Assembly: GCA_903925705.1 (NCBI GenBank)
Contig: CAIYGJ010000190.1
Span: forward strand, 1-13,613
Origin: an uncultured Actinomycetes bacterium
GTDB lineage: Bacteria; Actinomycetota; Actinomycetes; S36-B12; UBA5976
Length of the DNA stretch: 13,613 nucleotides
Reading direction: 5' to 3'
Both the position numbers and the translations under genes were made by a program. Below are positions 7,329 through 12,441 of the stretch, in pieces; positions within the stretch are counted from its first letter, which is position 1; each line of letters opens with the position of its first letter. Below the pieces are notes generated by a model. The model was given only the letters and a program-made list of their open reading frames with translations. It was not told the origin of the DNA and ran no database searches.

Positions 7329-7847
7329 GTGGCGATTTATTCATTTGGGGAAAAAGTTCCAAACATTCATCCAAGCGCATTTGTTCACCCTGAAGCCGTC
7401 ATTATTGGTGACGTTTCAGTTGGCGAGATGTCATTCATCGGCCCATGTGCAGTGTTGCGCGGAGATTCAAGTCGCATTGAAATCGGCGCTCGCACTTCCA
7501 TCCAAGACGGCTCAGTAATTCATTGCACGGCAGAACTGCCAACAATTGTTGGTGACGAGTGCACGGTTGGTCATAACGCGCACTTAGAAGGTTGCACCGT
7601 GCAAAGTGGCGCACTAGTTGGTTCTGGTTCTTTGGTTTTGCACAATGCCGTAATTGAATCCGGTGCCTTGGTTGCGGCCGGGGCTGTTGTTCTGGGTGGG
7701 ACCTTGGTGCCTAGTGGCGCATTGGCTGTTGGGGTGCCGGCCAAAATTAAGGAAGGCGCCGCAGACCCGGAAACTATCGCGTACAGCATAAAAACTTATA
7801 CCGAAAATGCACGTAGATATCCCTTAGAAATGAAAAGAATCAATTAA
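7329..7847 (+). CDS. Gamma-carbonic-anhydrase-like hexapeptide-repeat protein (172 aa)
   Basis: This is a left-handed beta-helix protein of the gamma-CA/YrdA/PaaY family. Tandem [LIV]-G-x4 hexapeptide repeats run from about residue 23 to 145. Family motifs present are VLRGD (42-46), ARTSIQDGSVIH (54-65) and VGHNAHLEGC (80-89), followed by GVPAKI near the end. In gamma-CAs the zinc is held by three His, equivalent to Cam His81, His117 and His122. Here the first two align to His65 and His82, but the third position is Glu87, with an extra His85. Carbonic anhydrase activity is therefore uncertain; YrdA/PaaY-like proteins of unclear or acyl-transferase-like role are the alternative. The start is GTG 7329, 1 nt after the preceding stop and with GGGA 5 nt upstream. 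A longer frame from TTG 7290 would overlap the phosphatase by 38 bp and was not used. Confidence 0.85.
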   Translation: MAIYSFGEKVPNIHPSAFVHPEAVIIGDVSVGEMSFIGPCAVLRGDSSRIEIGARTSIQDGSVIHCTAELPTIVGDECTVGHNAHLEGCTVQSGALVGSGSLVLHNAVIESGALVAAGAVVLGGTLVPSGALAVGVPAKIKEGAADPETIAYSIKTYTENARRYPLEMKRIN

Positions 7848-7861
7848 CCTAGGGGCGGTGC

Positions 7862-7889
7862 TTGCCGGAAGCGCCTAATGAAGTAAATT
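7862..7889 (+). promoter_or_regulatory. Candidate sigma70-type promoter for the DUF4193 gene
   Basis: TTGCCG (7862-7867) and TAAATT (7884-7889) are separated by 16 bp, a plausible -35/-10 pair in the 96-bp gap before the DUF4193 ATG. A perfect 10-bp palindrome, GGAATATTCC (7900-7909), lies just downstream near the expected transcription start. Read by eye only. Confidence 0.45.
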
Positions 7890-7943
7890 CCGACTCGTTG
7901 GAATATTCCTTCATAACTAAACCGCTAGGAGATTTAGCTAGTA

Positions 7944-8240
7944 ATGGCAACAGATTATGACGCCCCGAGAAAGACTGACGAAGAGGAAAACGAGGAAAGT
8001 CTCGAAAACCTTAAAGCTCAGCACGCCTCGAAGGTAAGTTCCAGTGTTGATGCCGACGAAGCCGATCTCAATGAATCTCTTGAACTGCCTGGCGCGGATC
8101 TTTCGGACGAATCAATCACGGTTATGGTCATCCCAAAGCAAGCTGATGAATTCACTTGCTCGCGCTGTTTCTTGGTTCACCATCGCAGCACTTTGGCTAA
8201 AGAAGTTAAAGGCCAGCCAGTTTGTACTGACTGCGCTTAA
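7944..8240 (+). CDS. DUF4193 family zinc-ribbon protein (98 aa)
   Basis: This protein is near-universal in Actinobacteria and has no established function. Its start MATDYDAPRKTDEEENEES and the stretch ELPGADLSDES are the family signature. An acidic N-terminal half (about 1-55) is followed by a C-terminal zinc-ribbon-like module with CSRC (Cys72, Cys75) and CTDC (Cys94, Cys97) around FLVHHRS. The architecture resembles small transcription- or ribosome-associated proteins; that is inference only. An AGGAG lies about 12 nt before the ATG, longer than the usual spacing. The stop codon falls inside the loop of the hairpin at 8229-8246. Its location upstream of dut, next to DUF3093, is the conserved actinobacterial setting. 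Confidence 0.92.
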   Translation: MATDYDAPRKTDEEENEESLENLKAQHASKVSSSVDADEADLNESLELPGADLSDESITVMVIPKQADEFTCSRCFLVHHRSTLAKEVKGQPVCTDCA

Positions 8241-8246
8241 GCAGTC
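8229..8246. terminator. Hairpin at the DUF4193 3' end, possible bidirectional terminator
   Basis: GACTGC (8229-8234) pairs with GCAGTC (8241-8246) around a 6-nt loop that contains the DUF4193 stop codon. It is followed by TTAATT rather than a long T-run, so termination strength is unclear. A second copy of most of the hairpin lies 30 bp on, between convergent genes, where a shared terminator is expected. Confidence 0.4.
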
Positions 8247-8280
8247 TTAATTAGTGCGACCTGCGCTTAAGCAGTCTTAA
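8231..8280. repeat. 20-bp exact direct repeat, 30-bp period, between convergent genes
   Basis: CTGCGCTTAAGCAGTCTTAA occurs at 8231-8250 and again, without mismatch, at 8261-8280, separated by 10 bp. This is equivalent to 1.67 copies of a 30-bp tandem unit. The first copy covers the last codons and stop of DUF4193; the second ends in the TTA that is the stop (TAA) of the minus-strand DUF3093 gene. Each copy carries the CTGC...GCAG stem. Confidence 0.95.
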
Positions 8281-8750
8281 ATACTTTTCGCACTACTTAG
8301 TGCCGCTATCAACAAATCTGGATTTCGCGTAGAAACCTGCCAGTAAGGATGCGGATCCTGTTGGTCTGTAACCTCAACAATTACTGAGCCTCTTATCCCG
8401 CCACGTAATTGAAAGTGTGCATTTGAATTTGCGTCGATTGATCTAGCTCGACGTGATTGTTGCTCATCAAGTTTTTGAATTTGGCCAACAAATTGAAGTG
8501 GTAACCGAGCGCGTCCAACTCGAAAATTAACTTCGTCAATTTGAATTAATGGCGTGTTTACGATCAGGCCAACTGCAACTGCCAGAGTTGTTGAGGTTGC
8601 CACGATTATTCCAAGGGTATTTCCGTAAGCGCGTCCATATGCAATGCCAAGAGATATCGTCATTATGAATGCAAACACCCACATACCAAGGGAAGGCCAA
8701 AGCCGTTCTTGGAATACTGGGCTCTTGCCGTCGATACCCTCGGTAGCCAT
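8277..8750 (-). CDS. DUF3093 family membrane protein (157 aa)
   Basis: This is a small integral membrane protein of a family largely restricted to Actinobacteria; its function is unknown. After a short N-terminal tail with FQERLWPS, two hydrophobic segments (about 20-38 and 44-64) form a likely hairpin in the membrane. They are followed by a cytoplasmic or peripheral domain. The family signature VGRARLPLQFVGQIQ (78-92) and the C-terminal DPHPYWQVSTRNPDLLIAAL are clear. The start is ATG 8750, with only a weak GTGAG upstream. It is transcribed opposite to its neighbours, convergent with DUF4193 and divergent from the thioesterase. Its stop lies in the second copy of the direct repeat. DUF3093 beside DUF4193 and dut is a conserved pairing. 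Confidence 0.88.
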   Translation of the reverse strand: MATEGIDGKSPVFQERLWPSLGMWVFAFIMTISLGIAYGRAYGNTLGIIVATSTTLAVAVGLIVNTPLIQIDEVNFRVGRARLPLQFVGQIQKLDEQQSRRARSIDANSNAHFQLRGGIRGSVIVEVTDQQDPHPYWQVSTRNPDLLIAALSSAKSI

Positions 8751-8807
8751 TTAACAACTCACTTTGCCATCTGGGTCACTGCGATAAATGTAACTTAATA
8801 GAAACGA

Positions 8808-8820
8808 TACTCTAAAGAAC
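8808..8820 (+). promoter_or_regulatory. Candidate leaderless -10 element for the thioesterase-dut-DUF3710 genes
   Basis: TACTCT (8808-8813) fits TANNNT and lies exactly 7 nt before the ATG at 8821. No Shine-Dalgarno is visible before this start. In Actinobacteria that spacing is typical of promoters that begin transcription at the start codon. A clear -35 was not found. A minus-strand pair for DUF3093 (TTAGAG 8815-8810, TACATT 8792-8787) may overlap it, but is weaker. Confidence 0.45.
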
Positions 8821-9414
8821 ATGGAACGAATTGGTCGCGAGATTCACCCGCTGAGTATCCCAAGCGATGCTCAAATCCCACAACGTCACTTAGACGCCCC
8901 AAAACCTGGCGAGACAATCGCCAGCCATTACAACAATTGTTTTGGATGTGGCATTGATCATCCAACAGGACTTCACATTCAAATTGAAGCCGGTGAAGGC
9001 ATGACTACGCTCGCGGTATTTGAAGTAACTGAACATCACCAAGGTGCGCCAGGGATAGCGCATGGCGGAATTTTGTCACTTGCCTTTGATGAATCTCTCG
9101 GGGCAACAAATTGGTTGATTCGGGCACCTGCTGTCACCGCCCACCTTGAAGTTTCATATCGAATGCCAGTCCCAGTTGGTACTCAGGTTTTCATTCAAGC
9201 AACTATGCAGGCAATCAGTGGACGCAAAATTTGGTCAACCGCTGAAGGCAGGTTGAACTCTCCGGATGGACCACTTGCGGTGGAAGCAGGCTCGCTATAC
9301 ATGCAGGTACCAATTGAGCACTTCTTGAAACATGGCCGTCAGCAAGACCTAGCCAAGGCTGCAGGCGATGAAAATGCACTCAACTATGTCAAGAAGTTAG
9401 ATATCGCGCCATGA
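8821..9414 (+). CDS. PaaI/hotdog-fold thioesterase family protein (197 aa)
   Basis: This is a probable acyl-CoA thioesterase of the PaaI-like hotdog superfamily. It shows the N-terminal NCFGCGIDHPTGL motif (39-51) common in this subgroup. The helix signature GIAHGGILSLAFDESLG (78-94) contains HGG and Asp90, the likely catalytic carboxylate. Then follow hotdog strands with VTAHLEVSYRMPVPVGT. Hotdog thioesterases cleave thioesters such as acyl-CoA; the natural substrate is unknown. The N-terminal 30 residues and the tail after about 165 extend beyond the core fold. The stop overlaps the dut start as ATGA (9411-9414), pointing to coupled translation with dut. An association with nucleotide metabolism is not otherwise indicated. 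Confidence 0.85.
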   Translation: MERIGREIHPLSIPSDAQIPQRHLDAPKPGETIASHYNNCFGCGIDHPTGLHIQIEAGEGMTTLAVFEVTEHHQGAPGIAHGGILSLAFDESLGATNWLIRAPAVTAHLEVSYRMPVPVGTQVFIQATMQAISGRKIWSTAEGRLNSPDGPLAVEAGSLYMQVPIEHFLKHGRQQDLAKAAGDENALNYVKKLDIAP

Positions 9415-9857
9415 GTCACGTGAAAATCGAATTCAAGCTACTCCATGAATTAGCGCAGGCTCCCAAATACGCCCATGACGGTGATGCTGGCGCTGACTTA
9501 GTTTGCATTGAAGATGTCACTTTGGCACCCGGGGAGCGATTACTTGTCCCAACCGGTGTTGCAATAGCGCTACCAGCTGGTTATGTCGGCTTAGTTCATC
9601 CGCGTTCGGGGTTGGCTAATAAACATGGAATCGGAATTGTTAATACGCCAGGCACGATTGATTCTGGATATCGCGGCGAATTAAAAATTTGCTTAATCAA
9701 TTTGGATACAACTGAAACCGTAAATCTCCCCGCCGGAAGTCGAATTGCACAACTGATAATCCAGGAAGTAACAACTGCAAATTTTATTCAAGTGGATGAC
9801 CTCGATGACACTGAGCGAAGTGATAAAGGTTTTGGTTCGACAGGTATCTCAACATGA
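9411..9857 (+). CDS. dut: dUTP diphosphatase (148 aa)
   Basis: The enzyme hydrolyses dUTP to dUMP and pyrophosphate, keeping uracil out of DNA and supplying dUMP for thymidylate synthesis. All five motifs of trimeric dUTPases are visible in order: AHDGDAGADL (21-30), HPRSGLANKHGI (63-74), NTPGTIDSGYRGELK (78-92), RIAQLIIQ (110-117) and the C-terminal arm RSDKGFGSTG (136-145). The length is typical. The start ATG overlaps the thioesterase stop by 4 bp, and the stop overlaps the DUF3710 start by 4 bp (ATGA, 9854-9857), so the three genes look like one translationally coupled unit. No defect was seen. Confidence 0.97.
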   Translation: MSHVKIEFKLLHELAQAPKYAHDGDAGADLVCIEDVTLAPGERLLVPTGVAIALPAGYVGLVHPRSGLANKHGIGIVNTPGTIDSGYRGELKICLINLDTTETVNLPAGSRIAQLIIQEVTTANFIQVDDLDDTERSDKGFGSTGIST

Positions 9858-10477
9858 CGCAGGGGCCGCTGGAATTCCATGCTCATCTAGATACAAGTTC
9901 AATGCTTGATCTTGGTGCATTGTTTTTGCCAAACATCCCTGGACTTGAAGTGCATCTAGATTTAGATCCGCGATCAGGAATTGGTAAGTCTGTTTCCTTG
10001 CACTTAAATATGACAATTGCTGAAGTGCAAGTTTTTGCAGCTGCCGCCAATGAAGATCCGTGGGCTTACATGCGCGATGCGATTGTCTCAGGACTGCGCG
10101 AACAAAAGGTAGATTGCACAATCGAAATGGGACGGTTCGGTACTGAGATCCATGCCATCATGCCAACTGTTGATTTGGATGGAAATGCACATGTGCAACC
10201 AGTTCGCTTTGTAGGTGTTCGTGGATCACGCTGGTTAGTTCGAGTAGTAATTAGCGGTGATGGTGCCCTCGCTCATGCAGATCTAGATGCGAATGCGTTA
10301 CATGAGATCGACGAGGTGCTTGCCAATTTGGTAATCAACCGTGGGGACGATCCTTTGCCACCGGGTGAAAGGTTGGCACTTCGAAGCCCAGATGAGCTAA
10401 GTGATGAAACCGTACAACCTAGAACGCCAGACTCAAGTGATAACTTCAACTTTGGCAATTTTCACATCCAGCTCTAA
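9854..10477 (+). CDS. DUF3710 family protein (207 aa)
   Basis: This conserved actinobacterial protein of unknown function is nearly always found just after dut. Family features seen are LDLGALFLPNIPGLEVHLDLD (18-38), an FAAAANEDPWAYMRDAI segment (60-76) and MGRFGTEIHAIMP (about 96-108). They are followed by VRFVGVRGSRWLVRVVISGDGA (about 121-142) and VINRGDDPLPPGERLALR (about 168-185), the strongest family match. No signal peptide or membrane segment was seen; it is probably cytosolic. It starts within the dut stop (ATGA). A weak inverted repeat (CATCCA 10465-10470, TGGATG 10481-10486) straddles its stop codon. Function unresolved; context alone suggests a link with dut. Confidence 0.92.
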   Translation: MTQGPLEFHAHLDTSSMLDLGALFLPNIPGLEVHLDLDPRSGIGKSVSLHLNMTIAEVQVFAAAANEDPWAYMRDAIVSGLREQKVDCTIEMGRFGTEIHAIMPTVDLDGNAHVQPVRFVGVRGSRWLVRVVISGDGALAHADLDANALHEIDEVLANLVINRGDDPLPPGERLALRSPDELSDETVQPRTPDSSDNFNFGNFHIQL

Positions 10478-10509
10478 GTGTGGATGAGTAAATATCGAAA
10501 TTAACTGGC

Positions 10510-10521
10510 TACAGTAATAAG
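10510..10521 (+). promoter_or_regulatory. Candidate leaderless -10 element for the DUF3159 gene
   Basis: TACAGT (10510-10515) matches TANNNT and lies 6 nt before the GTG at 10522. That would place the transcription start at or next to the start codon. The intervening AATAAG is not a good Shine-Dalgarno. The 44-bp gap after DUF3710 is one of the few in this half of the window, consistent with an extra promoter. Confidence 0.45.
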
Positions 10522-11193
10522 GTGAGCAACCCCGATCCGGAACCAACCGAAGAGCATTTAGTTGCCGAAATCAAGGATGATTCGGAGCTATTAGCAAAAG
10601 CCCTTGGTGGCTGGACTGGCGTTATTGATTCAGGTCTGCCATTTGTGATTTTCACAGTTGTCTATTTATTAACCGATAGAGATCTGGAAACAACGCTTTA
10701 CGCATCGGTTGGGACTGCCGCGGTGATTGCTGTTTTGCGCTTAGTTCGCCATCAACCGTTACAGCAGGTTGCATCTGGGGTTATCGGCATTGCGATTGCA
10801 GCATTCCTGGCACAGCGAACCGGTAACGCGGACAATTTCTTCCTTCCTGGAATCATCACCAATGCGGTTTATGCCAGTGCTTGCTTAATAAGTATCGCAA
10901 TCCATAAACCTTTGTTGGGTTACATCATTGAAGCAATGCGCGGACGGGACATGTCATGGGTTAAGGATCACGAAGCTCATCGCTTGTTCAGCACGATCAC
11001 TTGGCTGTGGGCATTAATTTTTGGAGTTCGAGTAGCAATTATGTTCCCGCTGTTTTTGCTAGGTCAGACTGCAGCGCTTGGTACTTTAAAGATTCTTTTG
11101 GGCTACCCACTTTTTGCACTAGGAATATTTGTCACATTCAAACTTTTAGGCAGAGCAAAGAATTTGGATGGAGTTAGCAACGATGGAGCCTGA
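10522..11193 (+). CDS. DUF3159 family integral membrane protein (223 aa)
   Basis: This actinobacterial membrane protein has no assigned function. A charged N-terminal tail (1-30) precedes the family motif ALGGWTGVIDSGLPFVIFTVVY (27-48). About six hydrophobic segments follow (near 36-51, 58-74, 78-94, 106-126, 155-180 and 190-212), with short polar loops. One loop is RGRDMSWVKDHEAHRLFS, between the fourth and fifth segments. The start is GTG 10522; a -10-like TACAGT lies immediately upstream. The gene overlaps the RNA methyltransferase start by 11 bp. In Streptomyces-type genomes an OB-fold gene and TrkA-type potassium-uptake genes lie around DUF3159 (recalled from memory); none is present here. 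Confidence 0.9.
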   Translation: MSNPDPEPTEEHLVAEIKDDSELLAKALGGWTGVIDSGLPFVIFTVVYLLTDRDLETTLYASVGTAAVIAVLRLVRHQPLQQVASGVIGIAIAAFLAQRTGNADNFFLPGIITNAVYASACLISIAIHKPLLGYIIEAMRGRDMSWVKDHEAHRLFSTITWLWALIFGVRVAIMFPLFLLGQTAALGTLKILLGYPLFALGIFVTFKLLGRAKNLDGVSNDGA

Positions 11194-12370
11194 CGTAGTT
11201 AAAGTCGGTGATGTTGTTGAACTGAAGATTGACAAAGTTGCAAATGGCGGATTTTGTATTGCTCGATTTAATGGTCAAGTCGTCTTTGTGCGTCACGGAA
11301 TTCCTGGTGAGACCGTAAAAGCAGAAGTTACTGACATCAGCAAGAAGTTTTTACGGGCTGATGTTGTTGAAGTTTTGGAATCTAGTCCGCATCGGGTAGT
11401 CGCACCCTGTAGTTATGCAGGCGCATGTGGCGGATGTGATTGGCAGCATGTCAGCATCGCTCATCAACGCAGCCTAAAGAGCGAAGTAGTTCGCGAACAG
11501 CTTTCACATCTGGGTGGGATCACGCACGTTAATGGGAAACCAATTGCGGATTTCGAAGTTATTGCACTTAGCCCTAACGAAGATGGATTGCGATGGCGAA
11601 CTCGCAATCGATATGCGCGAATAGGTGAGGTATCTATTGGCATGAAAATGCCTCGGTCACACACCGTGATTGAAATTGATGACTGCCTAATTGCCGTTGA
11701 AGGCTCAGTGCAACTGGCGCAAGAAAAGATCCATTTAGGCCGTGGCGACATCAGTACAGCGCAAAGCTCTACCGGCCAGCATGTTGTAGTTGATCAACGC
11801 GGTGGTCCTTGGCTTGATGAAACAGTTGGCGATAGAAGCTGGCGCATTCACGCTGGATCGTTCTGGCAAGTGCACAAAGATGCACCCGAAGTTTTTGTTG
11901 AGACGGTTCGAAGGTTTGCAAATTTAAAGCCAGGAGATAAGGCATTAGACCTTTATGCCGGTGCCGGACTATTTGCAGCCAGCATTGCCGCAGATGTTAC
12001 GGAAAAAGGTGAAGTTGTAGCAGTTGAATCAGTTATTGATTCGATGCGAGATGCCCGCAGATCCTGCAGTGACTTGCCTCAGATGGATTTGATAACTGCC
12101 GATGTATCAAAGTGGATCACCCAAATTGATGAGGATTTTGAAGTTGTCATTCTGGATCCACCAAGAGCTGGGGCGGGCCAGGACGTAATCACTGAGTTGG
12201 ACCGGATTGCCAAGCGCGCCATCGTGTATGTGGCTTGTGAGCCAAGTGCGTTGGGTCGGGACGCCAAGTATCTCGCAGATGCCGGTTGGTCCATGACCCA
12301 ACTAGTTGGCCTTGATGCTTTCCCAATGACGGGGCATGTCGAGTGCATCGCACTCTTTGAACGCTTTTAG
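11183..12370 (+). CDS. TRAM-domain class I SAM-dependent RNA (uracil-C5) methyltransferase, RumA/TrmA-like (395 aa)
   Basis: The enzyme probably methylates C5 of a uridine in rRNA or tRNA. An N-terminal TRAM RNA-binding domain (about 6-65) is followed by the [4Fe-4S] cysteines Cys76, Cys82 and Cys85 (CSYAGACGGCDWQH) and Cys168. The SAM-binding motif is DLYAGAGLF (256-264), LDPPRAG is at 324-330, and the catalytic nucleophile is Cys352 in VYVACEPSALGRD. All catalytic and cluster residues of the RumA/RlmD type are in place; the exact target base cannot be read. The start ATG 11183 has GGAG 9 nt upstream. The in-frame ATG at 11168 lies before that site and was rejected. Overlap with DUF3159 implies co-expression. 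Aconitase follows, as is usual in Actinobacteria. Confidence 0.92.
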   Translation: MEPDVVKVGDVVELKIDKVANGGFCIARFNGQVVFVRHGIPGETVKAEVTDISKKFLRADVVEVLESSPHRVVAPCSYAGACGGCDWQHVSIAHQRSLKSEVVREQLSHLGGITHVNGKPIADFEVIALSPNEDGLRWRTRNRYARIGEVSIGMKMPRSHTVIEIDDCLIAVEGSVQLAQEKIHLGRGDISTAQSSTGQHVVVDQRGGPWLDETVGDRSWRIHAGSFWQVHKDAPEVFVETVRRFANLKPGDKALDLYAGAGLFAASIAADVTEKGEVVAVESVIDSMRDARRSCSDLPQMDLITADVSKWITQIDEDFEVVILDPPRAGAGQDVITELDRIAKRAIVYVACEPSALGRDAKYLADAGWSMTQLVGLDAFPMTGHVECIALFERF

Positions 12371-12403
12371 CCTCCGGCGGAAGAATTTTCTAAGTTATTG
12401 GCG

Positions 12404-12409
12404 TAGAAT
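12404..12409 (+). promoter_or_regulatory. Candidate acnA -10 element
   Basis: TAGAAT matches TANNNT and lies 34 bp after the methyltransferase stop. Transcription would start inside the 18-bp palindrome immediately downstream, leaving a leader of about 25 nt that includes the AGGAG ribosome site. No convincing -35 was seen. Confidence 0.45.
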
Positions 12410-12410
12410 C

Positions 12411-12428
12411 TATCTTGACGTCAAGATA
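12411..12428. promoter_or_regulatory. 18-bp perfect palindrome, putative operator of acnA
   Basis: TATCTTGACGTCAAGATA is a perfect inverted repeat with no spacer, placed between a -10-like TAGAAT and the acnA ribosome site AGGAG (12433-12437). A dimeric repressor bound here would cover the expected transcription start. Size and symmetry fit MarR- or TetR-type operators. In Streptomyces the MarR-family regulator TamR is reported to control aconitase; the link to this site is inference. Confidence 0.65.
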
Positions 12429-12441
12429 CTTTAGGAGCTTC

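Noticed and set aside
7853..7876. Imperfect GC-rich hairpin after the gamma-CA gene as a terminator
   Set aside because: The stem needs a bulge, no T-run follows, and it overlaps the candidate DUF4193 promoter.
8231..8280. CRISPR-like or mobile-element repeat
   Set aside because: Only two copies with a 10-bp spacer, no cas or transposase genes, and the repeat overlaps the coding ends of two conserved genes.
10465..10486. Inverted repeat CATCCA/TGGATG as a terminator after DUF3710
   Set aside because: Only 6 bp of stem with a 10-nt loop, no T-run, and the stop codon lies in the loop; too weak to call.
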